Below are positions 1 to 6,637 of a stretch of DNA of 16,432 nt, piece by piece. Source of the DNA: UMGS1002 sp045586785 (lineage in GTDB: Bacteria > Bacillota > Clostridia > Oscillospirales > CAG-272); the NCBI GenBank assembly GCA_045586785.1, contig JAZNBA010000067.1, positions 1-16,432 on the forward strand. Reading direction: 5' to 3'. Each line of letters opens with the position of its first letter. Within the stretch, counting starts at the first letter, position 1. The notes under the pieces were generated by a model. It was not told where the DNA came from. It was given only the letters and a program-made list of their open reading frames with translations, and did not search any database. A program made the translations under genes and the position numbers.

Positions 1-5
1 TGATT

Positions 6-102
6 TTATTGTCTCCTGCGGCCCCCAGTTACAATATGTATCGTAATTTCAAAGAACGGGGAAAAGATTTTCAGTGCTTGGCAGGTGTTATGACGATATA
101 AA
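6..102 (-). pseudogene. Possible 3' remnant of the IS-interrupted hypothetical gene
   Basis: Beyond the right end of the IS200 element, the minus strand stays open for about 30 codons and stops at position 6 (reading YRHNTCQALKIF and onward). It is in the same codon phase and orientation as the interrupted gene on the other side of the element (790-1409). Loss of a multiple of three bases would therefore rejoin the two parts in frame. The size suits the missing C-terminal tail, since the upstream part stops just after an RFYCIL strand. This is inference. The tail sequence itself is not recognised, and the exact IS boundary is not known to the base. Confidence 0.4.
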
Positions 103-112
103 AAAAAGGCCC

Positions 113-131
113 CCACCGGCGTAGCCGGTGG
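113..131 (-). repeat. Right-end hairpin of the IS200 element
   Basis: An 8-bp perfect stem (CCACCGGC / GCCGGTGG) with a 3-nt loop lies downstream of tnpA. On the tnpA strand it is followed by GGGGCC and a run of eight T, so it may also end tnpA transcription. In IS200/IS605 elements, hairpins at this place are the structures bound by TnpA. Confidence 0.75.
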
Positions 132-209
132 TTCTTCATTAACGCCTATAAGGCTGATGGTACCAGCCCATACGCCTAAAGAGCGTACGACGATTTGCAC
201 TGGCGATTA

Positions 210-665
210 TTACTTATTACCCGTGAACGGGTCTAACTCTAAAGTGAGTTGACTTTCTTCTGCATCACTTTTTAACTGGTCTCGGATATATTGGGCTATC
301 TTTTGCGTATTCTTTCCCGCTGTATCCACATAATATCCTCTACACCAAAATTCTCGGTTTCTATACTTGTACCAAATGTCGCCCCATTTGTCATATATCA
401 TTAAACTGCTTTTCCCTTTGAGATATCCCATGATTTGTGATACGCTGTACTTGGGCGGAATCGACACAAGCATATGTATATGATCTTTACATGCTTCTGC
501 CTCTATAATTTCTATTCCCTTATACTCGCACAATTTTCTTAACATGATTCCTATATCCGCTTTGATTTTCCCATACATAATTTGTCGACGATATTTCGGA
601 GCAAATACTATATGGTACTTGCAATTCCATTGGGTATGTGCTAAACTATCTGTATCAAGTTTCAC
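210..665 (-). CDS. tnpA: IS200-type Y1 HUH transposase TnpA
   Basis: This is a 151-aa single-strand transposase that nicks and rejoins DNA through a tyrosine. Family marks are visible in order: the N-terminal SLAHTQWNCKYHIVFAPKYR block, the metal-binding HUH motif as HIH in KDHIHMLVSIPP, and the GYYVDTAG segment holding the nucleophilic Tyr, followed by an amphipathic helix (KIAQYIRDQ). I chose the GTG at 665. It follows AAAGGAGG at a proper distance and gives the usual length of about 150 residues, with the conserved block starting a few residues in; the longer open frame to 725 would add a non-conserved leader. The ribosome binding site lies in a 13-bp inverted repeat (see 674-731). No disabling change is seen, so the enzyme could be active. 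Confidence 0.93.
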   Translation of the reverse strand: MKLDTDSLAHTQWNCKYHIVFAPKYRRQIMYGKIKADIGIMLRKLCEYKGIEIIEAEACKDHIHMLVSIPPKYSVSQIMGYLKGKSSLMIYDKWGDIWYKYRNREFWCRGYYVDTAGKNTQKIAQYIRDQLKSDAEESQLTLELDPFTGNK

Positions 666-673
666 GACTTGAT

Positions 674-731
674 CCTCCTTTGATTTTTTATTTTTGGTTG
701 GCAGACCATCTTTATTATAAATCAAAGGAGG
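674..731 (-). promoter_or_regulatory. RBS-sequestering inverted repeat in the tnpA leader
   Basis: On the tnpA transcript the Shine-Dalgarno segment AAATCAAAGGAGG (674-686) is exactly complementary to CCTCCTTTGATTT (719-731) 32 nt upstream, a 13-bp perfect stem covering the whole ribosome binding site. In enterobacterial IS200 a leader hairpin that hides the tnpA start is known to keep transposition very low. The same role is inferred here from sequence complementarity. Confidence 0.7.
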
Positions 732-763
732 TACTTTTTCTACTCATAGCTAAAGCTTTTTGG

Positions 764-786
764 AACCACCAGCACTGCTGGTGGTT
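764..786 (-). repeat. Left-end hairpin of the IS200 element
   Basis: An 11-bp perfect stem (AACCACCAGCA / TGCTGGTGGTT) around a single C. The core CCACC-GC/GC-GGTGG matches the right-end hairpin at 113-131, as expected for the paired subterminal hairpins of IS200/IS605 elements. Confidence 0.75.
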
Positions 787-789
787 TTC

Positions 790-1409
790 AATATACAATA
801 AAATCGATTGGTATATTTGGGAAATTCCAAAAGCATTATGTAGTCTGCCTTTAAAAAATCCTTTTGAAATTGCACAATACCTTCGATACACTTTTGCTTT
901 GTAGTCATCTGTGGTCGATGCTGATATAAAATCACATTTTGTCCTTTTATATAGTAATCTTTCAACTCTTCCCATTTGACATGTTTATCTGTAGCATTAC
1001 CGACATGAAACATATTAATCGTTTCTAATCCGTTATCAGGATCGAGAAACACAACATCACTCCCGTCTGTTTGCTGTAAAGCATTTTGATGCCAAATATA
1101 TCGATTTAACCCAATTTCATCAGAAAAATATTTTGCACAAAAAAGATTTTCTTTTTCAATTCTTGAAATTCGTCTATCATTTTCAACGCAAACAATATGG
1201 CATAGCGAATCAAATAAAAAAGGATCATATAATCTGTAAATATTGGGTTTCGATAAATAATTTATGTACTTACCATCGTCTTGTCCGCCAATTTTTTTAG
1301 GTGTCACCTTATACCAATTTACCGCCAAAGACACCCCTTCTGAGCAAATTTTCCTAAGCAGACCATATTTGCCATAGTCTCCTATATCTCCAACATAATT
1401 GTCCTGCAT
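790..1409 (-). pseudogene. Conserved hypothetical protein, 3' end displaced by IS200
   Basis: The product begins MQDNYVGDIGDYGKYGLLR and contains VFLDPDNGLE, two blocks I associate with an uncharacterised bacterial protein family of roughly 220-240 residues with no assigned function. The start follows GAGGTAA at good spacing, and a TATAAT lies upstream at 1438-1443 (minus strand). About 206 native residues remain. After RFYCIL the frame runs into the IS left hairpin and adds a foreign tail (KTTSSAGGSKKL) ending at about 750. The native tail probably lies beyond the element at 6-102. Only the last ~30 residues are swapped, so a partly working protein cannot be excluded. The gene is AT-rich compared with the region right of 2200, in keeping with accessory origin. 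Confidence 0.75.
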
Positions 1410-1481
1410 AATATTACCTCAAAAATAATATTTCTCTATTATACAATTTCACCACAAACAAATCCAATGAAACTCAAATCA

Positions 1482-2015
1482 CTACTTTTCACTATAAAAG
1501 CAATCATTTTGCCAATTGATTGGATTTTCAAAAATATATTTGGAGATTTTTTCATAATCATAACAATTACGGATTATATGATCGTGAAATCCTCGTTGCC
1601 AAATAATCGTATTTCCAAATCTATTATGAATTTCTTTGGATGCATTCATTTTAATGTATCCAACCAATTTCGAAATAACAGATCTGCTTCGTAGGGGCGA
1701 TTCACGAATCGCCCGCAATTCATCGCTATCAATAATTACAATAACAAGGTGGATATGATTAGGCATTATAACATAGCTGTCTATTGACACTTTAAAAAGT
1801 TTTGGAACATTATTGATGATATTGTCAACAATTAATCCGTATTCCGTCAATCGCGTTTCGGGCGATTCGTGAATCGCCCCTACGACACGGGATAATGTAC
1901 ATCTTCTCTTATACGTGCATATCGTTACAAAATATGCGCCCGGCGTGTTGTAATCAAAATTTTGCAATCGTAGCCGTTTTCTTTTTGGCAATTCTTTTTT
2001 ATTTTCCATTTTCAT
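1482..2015 (-). CDS. REP-associated tyrosine transposase (RAYT, Y1_Tnp)
   Basis: This is a 177-aa HUH/Y1 domain protein of the RAYT group, domesticated relatives of IS200 TnpA that process REP palindromes. Visible marks are the NTPGAYFVTICTYKRRC strand, the HUH motif HIH at residues 87-89 (YVIMPNHIHLVIV), the VGYIKMNASKEI helix, and the C-terminal RGFHDHIIRN..DYEKISKYIFENP block, in which the Tyr of DY is the likely nucleophile. ATG at 2015 and ATG at 2009 are both possible starts for the upstream AGGGGGA; I kept the longer. Two identical REP palindromes, in opposite orientation, lie in frame and encode residues around 44-53 (VVGAIHESPE) and 100-109 (LRAIRESPLR). Both fall in loops that are variable in the family. 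The frame is intact and has its own promoter. Confidence 0.9.
   Translation of the reverse strand: MKMENKKELPKRKRLRLQNFDYNTPGAYFVTICTYKRRCTLSRVVGAIHESPETRLTEYGLIVDNIINNVPKLFKVSIDSYVIMPNHIHLVIVIIDSDELRAIRESPLRSRSVISKLVGYIKMNASKEIHNRFGNTIIWQRGFHDHIIRNCYDYEKISKYIFENPINWQNDCFYSEK
1691..1715 (+). repeat. REP palindrome copy 1 (inside RAYT gene)
   Basis: GTAG (1691-1694) is followed directly by the 9-bp stem GGGCGATTC, a 2-nt centre AC, and GAATCGCCC, then G. The GTAG head plus fold-back is the classical REP layout recognised by RAYT enzymes. The sequence is the exact reverse complement of 1859-1883 over 25 nt. Confidence 0.85.
1859..1883 (-). repeat. REP palindrome copy 2 (inside RAYT gene, inverted)
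   Basis: The same 25-nt unit as 1691-1715 on the opposite strand, with the head reading CTAC at 1880-1883. The two copies point with their heads outward and their hairpins inward, 143 nt apart, like the two REPs of a BIME. Both are translated in the same phase relative to the palindrome, so both give A-I-(H/R)-E-S-P. Confidence 0.85.
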
Positions 2016-2027
2016 TCCCCCTACTCC

Positions 2028-2056
2028 ATTATAACACCAAATTTTTAATCTGGCAA
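2028..2056 (-). promoter_or_regulatory. Promoter of the RAYT gene
   Basis: On the minus strand, TTGCCA (2056-2051), a 17-nt spacer and TATAAT (2033-2028), with the extended -10 dinucleotide TG one base before the hexamer. It lies just upstream of the RAYT ribosome binding site, so the leader is very short. Confidence 0.6.
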
Positions 2057-2132
2057 TCCTTCTGTCAAAATTTCAAAAAATGCTTGCAAAACTTTGTTCT
2101 TTGTATTACTACTCCTACGCACGCAAAAACTA

Positions 2133-2161
2133 TTGACAAAAGCGTTGAATTTGGGTATAAT
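2133..2161 (+). promoter_or_regulatory. Consensus sigma-A promoter for the DUF2156-GNAT operon
   Basis: TTGACA (2133-2138), a 17-nt spacer and TATAAT (2156-2161) make a perfect housekeeping promoter about 35 nt before the ATG. AGAAAGG at 2181-2187 serves as ribosome binding site. Confidence 0.85.
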
Positions 2162-2196
2162 TCAAATAGAAATTACGCCAAGAAAGGCTTTTATTT

Positions 2197-3141
2197 ATGT
2201 ACGAAACACTCACTGCAGAGCCATCCGCAAAACTTCAATTTTCCAAAATAACCGCCGCGGACAAGCCCCTTTTTGAAAAGTATATGGCAACACAGACCAA
2301 TCGCGGCTGTGAAATGTCCTTTGCAAACCTTTATTTGTGGGGACGTCAACGCTACGCCCTGCTTCATGACCACATCGTTATTTTTTCTCAGTTTGACCGC
2401 CGCTGTATATATCCATATCCCATCGGCGACGGTGACAAAAAGGCTGTCCTCGACGCTATCATCGCGGACGCGCGAGAGCGCGACATAGTCTGCCGCATTA
2501 CAAGTCTGAACAGCGAAGCAAAGCAGACTATCGAGCAATATTACCCCAACAAATTCCGCTTTCATTGCGGACGCGACTCCTTTGATTACGTCTACGATAT
2601 AAACGATCTCGCCGACCTTGCAGGCAAAAAATATCACAAAAAACGCACCCACGTCAACAGCTTTCTCAACGCGTATCCCGACTACACTTTACAACCTATA
2701 AGTGAGCAAAACCTTGATGCCGTTAAAAAATTCGCGGAGGAATGGTACGAAGCCCGTCTTGCCGCAGATCCCACCGCCGATTTCCAGCTTGAGCAGGAAG
2801 CGCTTTACCGTGCCTTCCGTCACTATGACGAGCTGGCGCTGGAGGGTCTTGTGCTGTGGGACGAAGATAAGATACTGGCCTTTACCATAGCAAGTCAGAT
2901 GTCATCCGACACCTTTGACGTACATTTCGAAAAGGGGCGCGCCGACGCAAACGGCGCTTACGCCATGATAAACCGTGAATTCGCGCGCTATATCCGCGAA
3001 AAATACCCCGACATAAAATTCCTCAACCGCGAGGAGGATATGGGCCTTGAGGGACTCCGCAAGGCCAAGCAGAGCTACTATCCCCACCATATGGTGGAAA
3101 AATGCTGGGCACGTCTTATGGAGGACAGCGATGAGGATTGA
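2197..3141 (+). CDS. DUF2156 domain protein (LPG-synthase-C-like, tandem GNAT fold)
   Basis: This 314-aa protein resembles the DUF2156 family, which shares its fold with the C-terminal aminoacyl-transferring domain of phosphatidylglycerol lysyltransferase (MprF) and FemX-like proteins. Recognised blocks are the GKKYHKKRTHVNSFL helix near residue 145, the LVLWDEDKILAFTIAS strand near 225, and the C-terminal NREEDMGLEGLRKAKQSYYP segment that is very typical of the family. No transmembrane segment is seen, so it is cytosolic, unlike MprF. The next gene overlaps its 3' end by 11 nt and encodes a GNAT enzyme, so the two are probably translated together. The substrate is unknown; acyl or aminoacyl transfer is inferred from the fold only. 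Confidence 0.88.
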   Translation: MYETLTAEPSAKLQFSKITAADKPLFEKYMATQTNRGCEMSFANLYLWGRQRYALLHDHIVIFSQFDRRCIYPYPIGDGDKKAVLDAIIADARERDIVCRITSLNSEAKQTIEQYYPNKFRFHCGRDSFDYVYDINDLADLAGKKYHKKRTHVNSFLNAYPDYTLQPISEQNLDAVKKFAEEWYEARLAADPTADFQLEQEALYRAFRHYDELALEGLVLWDEDKILAFTIASQMSSDTFDVHFEKGRADANGAYAMINREFARYIREKYPDIKFLNREEDMGLEGLRKAKQSYYPHHMVEKCWARLMEDSDED

Positions 3142-3892
3142 TATTCCCGCTCCCGACAAAATCCCCGGGCTTCGCGCACTGTGGCGCGAGGCGTTCGGAG
3201 ACACCGACGAATTTCTCGATATTTTCTTTACTACCGCATTCTCGCCCCGGCGTTGCAGATGCATTACGGACGGAAGAGATGTTGTTGCCGCGCTTTATAT
3301 ATTCGACTGCGAATATGAGCACCGCCGCATTGCGTACATCTACGCAGTAGCCACCGCCGCGTCGCATCGCGGACGCGGACTTTGCCGCACGCTTATGGAT
3401 GAGACCCACCGCCAGCTCAAAGACTTGGGCTACGCGGGTTGTATACTTGTGCCGGGAAGCGAAGGCTTATTCGAGCTTTACCGCAAAATAGGCTACACCG
3501 TCTGCTCGCGCATAGGCTCGCTTGAAACTGCCGCCGACAGCACTCCAATCAATATTCGCACCATTAGCCAGGACGAATATGCCGCCCTGCGGCGTCACTA
3601 TCTGCCACGCGGCGGCGTAATTCAAGAAAATGAAAACCTTGCATTTTTGGCGTCACAGGCAAGCTTTTATGCGGGCGATGACTTTGTATTTGCAGTACAA
3701 AAGCGCAAGGACACGCTTTACTCACCCGAGCTGCTGGGCAACATTGACCGCGCACCTGGTATAGTCCGTGCGCTTGGCTGTTCAAGGGGCAAATTCCGCA
3801 TCCCCGGCGAGTCAGAGCCATTTGCCATGTATTTACCCCTGTGTGACCAAAGCCTTGCCGCCCCGAGCTATTTCGGTCTTGCGTTTGATTAA
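3131..3892 (+). CDS. GNAT family N-acetyltransferase
   Basis: A 253-aa protein with the acetyl-CoA-binding motif A at about residues 75-110: YIYAVATAASHRGRGLCRTL, where RGRGLC is the pyrophosphate loop, followed by the ELYRKIGYTV strand. The region after residue 140 (REGG-like turn PRGGVIQEN, then a strand-rich tail) is a second, less conserved domain as in the longer two-domain GNAT proteins. I chose ATG 3131. It has GGAG just upstream and overlaps the stop of the DUF2156 gene (ATGAGGATTGA); the frame is open further upstream, but that part is the shadow of the first gene. The acceptor substrate cannot be told from sequence. Confidence 0.88.
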   Translation: MRIDIPAPDKIPGLRALWREAFGDTDEFLDIFFTTAFSPRRCRCITDGRDVVAALYIFDCEYEHRRIAYIYAVATAASHRGRGLCRTLMDETHRQLKDLGYAGCILVPGSEGLFELYRKIGYTVCSRIGSLETAADSTPINIRTISQDEYAALRRHYLPRGGVIQENENLAFLASQASFYAGDDFVFAVQKRKDTLYSPELLGNIDRAPGIVRALGCSRGKFRIPGESEPFAMYLPLCDQSLAAPSYFGLAFD

Positions 3893-3928
3893 AAACAGAG
3901 CTGAGTCAACTGACTCAGCTCTGTTTTT
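3891..3928. terminator. Bidirectional terminator
   Basis: AAAAACAGAGCTGAGTCA and its exact complement flank a 2-nt centre (AC): a 13-bp GC-containing stem framed by A5 and T5, so it works on both strands. It separates the convergent GNAT gene and the Rrf2-ended minus-strand operon. The GNAT stop codon overlaps its first bases. Confidence 0.9.
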
Positions 3929-3932
3929 ATGT

Positions 3933-4376
3933 TTAGTCAAGCCTGCGAAGCACCTCTGTCATGTCACCGTTACCCACAACGTCGGCAACGGAGATAAGCT
4001 CCAGCTTTGTGGCAACGCCGTCGTTTATGCGACAGAAAATATGGTAAAGCACGCACTCGCTTTTGTCAACGCCCTCGCGGGAGCACTGATGCGAATCGTC
4101 AATGCATTTTGATATTGCAAGCGGACCGTCAATAAGCTCGATTATATCTCGCAGTGTTATATTCTCTGCCTCGCGCGCCAGCGTATAACCGCCGTTTGCC
4201 CCCTTGTAAGAACGAACGATACCGCCCGTCACCAGCTTATGCAGTATTTTCAGCGCAAATCTGGTGCTGACCGACGTTTTCTCTGAAATCTCCGCCGCGC
4301 CCGCGCGCTCATTTCCTTTCTGCGCCAGCATACACGCTATACGCAGGGCGTAATCCGCCTCCTGAGTTATTCTCAT
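3933..4376 (-). CDS. Rrf2 family transcriptional regulator (IscR/NsrR-like Cys set)
   Basis: A 147-aa regulator with the canonical Rrf2 N-terminus (MRITQEADYALRIACMLA) and a winged helix (TSVSTRFALKILHKLVTGGIVRSYKGANGGYTLAR). Four cysteines, C91, C98, C108 and C115, follow the recognition domain. In IscR and NsrR three cysteines in this area bind an Fe-S cluster that senses iron-sulfur status, NO or oxidants; cluster binding here is inferred from spacing. AGGAGA precedes the ATG. The gene starts only 27 nt after the stop of the large AlgJ-like gene, with no terminator between, so it is probably co-transcribed with the MBOAT pair and may regulate it or itself. The bidirectional terminator follows at once. 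Confidence 0.92.
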   Translation of the reverse strand: MRITQEADYALRIACMLAQKGNERAGAAEISEKTSVSTRFALKILHKLVTGGIVRSYKGANGGYTLAREAENITLRDIIELIDGPLAISKCIDDSHQCSREGVDKSECVLYHIFCRINDGVATKLELISVADVVGNGDMTEVLRRLD

Positions 4377-4403
4377 ATTATAAAATCTCCTGTTGATCGT
4401 AGG

Positions 4404-6626
4404 TTAAGACAATTCACCGTTACAGCGTATGGTAATAATATAATCCGGCTTTATCTCGGATATAAGCTCGTCGCTGATGGTGAACTCACCCTCTCTGAGC
4501 ACTATCATCTTGCTGAAATGATCTGCCATGTTTTCAAGCATTTCGGTACCGTATTCATCGCGTATCACTATCGCCACGGGAAGAGTGTCGTCGTCAACGT
4601 ACGATATAAACGCGCGTGTTATATCAAAGGCACCGTCGCCGCTGTACTCAAACCGCGCCCGCTTCTCAAACGCCTGCTCCAGCGTGAGATATTTTTCACT
4701 TATAACGGCACCGTCAAGTCCCAGTCGTGTTACCAGCTCTCCACCAACGTTTTCATCTGTAACAGCGGAAAAGTCAATAAGCTCATGCACCTTGACCGAG
4801 CTGAATTTTTCGGATATTCGGCTGATAAGTGAATGGTAACCGACGTACGCGCCAAATCCCGTCCACATCATATCCGTCTGACTGTAAAGGCGCTCCATTA
4901 TGGTGTGGTTTTTCATATCCGCCAAAAGGTCAATGACAGTCATGCCCGCGCTCTCGCGCACACCCTTGACTATCTCACGGTACTTGTTAAGCGTAGGCAA
5001 AAACTCTTTAAGCTCATCCGTAGCATTCTCGGAATATATAGTCAGCTTGTCGGGCACTATAAGGTACAAATATTCGGTGTCCTTTCCCGTAAGCTGCTTT
5101 ACTCGGTTTATCTTTTGTTCAAGCCCCTCGCGCACCGCCATCATCTGCTCATCGCTCAAAAAGCTCAGCCAAGCATAATCGGACGAGTAAAGCTCGGAAT
5201 TTCGTCCTACCGCAACTGTTTTTTCCTTTGCGTCATCTTCACTGTACAAAAGCAGCTCAATAGGTGAGCTTTCCTGCTTGTTTTTCGCCTGCGCGGTAAT
5301 GCTTACCCTGACATATTTACTGTCTCCAACATCCACGGATATAAAGAACAAGTCGCCGATGGCTTGCTCGGTCTTGACCGTCTCGCCGTTTACCGAAACG
5401 GTAATAAGCGCATTAGATTCTGTCTCACCCGCCACACATACTGTGTGATCGTCTATTGAGCACTGAGATATCAGCAGCGGAGGAGATGTGACCGTGGGAG
5501 AGATGTCAAGTCCCAGGCCTGCATTATACGTCAGAAGTGTGTTGGAATCAAGCAGGTCGTACAGCTCGTATTCGTGTATGAATTGAACGACCACAGACGG
5601 CTGCAGGTTATCTACCGCCAAGCCGCTGAACTGATGGTTATTCTTGTATGCCACCTGAGAATATGTATTTGAAAAATACGGCATAAGCAATATGCGGTCC
5701 CAATCGTTGGTAAACTCAAGAAGCACTACGTCATCGCTGCCTGCGCTGTATTGCTCGGTAAGCTCTGTGCGCACCATGGTTCCGTAATAGCTTGAAATGG
5801 TATACTTTGTATGCTCGCTGTCGGACAACGAAATAGTTTCATTCGAAATGATGGATTCAAGGCCCGCGCGACGCGCCAAAGTCTTACCATCCGTGCTTCG
5901 CGTGTAAAGATCCAGAGAAGAAACACCCACAAGGCTTCCCGTGATTCCGTACATCTGCTCAAGCTTTGTGCGTACGGAGTCGTAAAGATACCATTCACCA
6001 AGCGAATTGAGCGAATTTTCGGTATTGTTATACAGCGGCTTACCGTACGTTTTGGCAGTAACAAGCAGATCCGTAGCGTTGAAGAAAAAGTCATAATTCA
6101 TATTACCGAGATACCGGGAAAGCTGAGAAAGCCGCGTATCGTCGCTGAGCTCACCCATATATCCCGGCATATATTCACTGTATACCGTCTGAGAGTTTGG
6201 AATGACCACCATAAGGTATTCCACACCTCGGTTTTCATATGCCAGCTGACGCAGACTGAGTATATTGGCAAGTGCCCTGAGCTCACTTTCAGACAGTATA
6301 GCGTTGCCCGTGTAATCGTAGAGATAGTTGTATCCGTTTTCATGCTCTCCGGCATCAAACAGAAAATTATTGTCTCCGAGAATAATATTCTTGCTGTCAA
6401 TGCTTTTGAAAAACAAATAATCAATATTGTCCGCCAACGCCGCCAACTCGTCGTTGCAGTAAAATGCTTCGCAGAAATTACCGAAGGTCATATCTTTCAC
6501 AATCGAGTCCTGATCTGTTGAACGGTTATCCGTCAATGAGGTTATTCCGAAGTAGAATGTAAATGTCAGAATAATGCCGGCAAACAGCGCCGCACAAACG
6601 ACATTTATCGGTTTTGTTTTAGACAT
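4404..6626 (-). CDS. AlgJ/AlgX-like exported protein with two degenerate SGNH domains
   Basis: A 740-aa protein with one N-terminal membrane segment (residues 7-31) and the rest outside the cell. Domain 1 (about 60-360) has the family block NIILGDNNFLF, the D-x-H position reading TENSLNSLGEW (202-212) and the nucleophile position reading FTNDWDRILLMPYFS (305-319). An Ig-like spacer follows (about 388-460, VCVAGETESNALITVSVNGE). Domain 2 (about 470-740) reads TDMMWTGFGAY (584-594) where active relatives have TDTHW, and VIRDEYG (687-693) where they have RDSFG. Asp, His and Ser are thus replaced in domain 1, and His and Ser in domain 2. Active homologues move acetyl groups onto exported glycans with a partner MBOAT, which lies 11 nt upstream here. 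This copy is more likely a binding or scaffold protein. Positions were aligned by eye. Confidence 0.82.
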   Translation of the reverse strand: MSKTKPINVVCAALFAGIILTFTFYFGITSLTDNRSTDQDSIVKDMTFGNFCEAFYCNDELAALADNIDYLFFKSIDSKNIILGDNNFLFDAGEHENGYNYLYDYTGNAILSESELRALANILSLRQLAYENRGVEYLMVVIPNSQTVYSEYMPGYMGELSDDTRLSQLSRYLGNMNYDFFFNATDLLVTAKTYGKPLYNNTENSLNSLGEWYLYDSVRTKLEQMYGITGSLVGVSSLDLYTRSTDGKTLARRAGLESIISNETISLSDSEHTKYTISSYYGTMVRTELTEQYSAGSDDVVLLEFTNDWDRILLMPYFSNTYSQVAYKNNHQFSGLAVDNLQPSVVVQFIHEYELYDLLDSNTLLTYNAGLGLDISPTVTSPPLLISQCSIDDHTVCVAGETESNALITVSVNGETVKTEQAIGDLFFISVDVGDSKYVRVSITAQAKNKQESSPIELLLYSEDDAKEKTVAVGRNSELYSSDYAWLSFLSDEQMMAVREGLEQKINRVKQLTGKDTEYLYLIVPDKLTIYSENATDELKEFLPTLNKYREIVKGVRESAGMTVIDLLADMKNHTIMERLYSQTDMMWTGFGAYVGYHSLISRISEKFSSVKVHELIDFSAVTDENVGGELVTRLGLDGAVISEKYLTLEQAFEKRARFEYSGDGAFDITRAFISYVDDDTLPVAIVIRDEYGTEMLENMADHFSKMIVLREGEFTISDELISEIKPDYIITIRCNGELS

Positions 6627-6637
6627 TTCACCCCTCC

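Larger units (their letters stand above)
103..790 (-). mobile_element. IS200/IS605-family element (IS200 type, tnpA only)
   Basis: This is an approximately 690 bp element with a single tnpA gene and a subterminal hairpin at each end (764-786 left, 113-131 right, in tnpA orientation). That is the normal organisation and size for the IS200 group, which transposes as single-stranded DNA and leaves no target duplication. No tnpB is present. The outer limits are estimates, placed a few bases outside each hairpin, because these elements have no inverted terminal repeats to mark them. The element sits in the same orientation inside the 3' part of a hypothetical gene, and it supplies that gene's new stop codon at about 750. 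Confidence 0.85.

Noticed and set aside
2012..2026. A third REP head (GTAGGGGG on the minus strand) before the RAYT gene
   Set aside because: No palindrome follows the head; it is better explained as the ribosome binding site of the gene.
1..2060. A complete transposon or genomic island with attachment sites
   Set aside because: Only separate Y1-transposase elements are visible; no integrase, tRNA or direct flanking repeats mark an island.
5811..6521. 236-codon open frame on the plus strand
   Set aside because: It lies wholly inside the AlgJ-like gene on the other strand, has no promoter, ribosome site or recognisable protein features.
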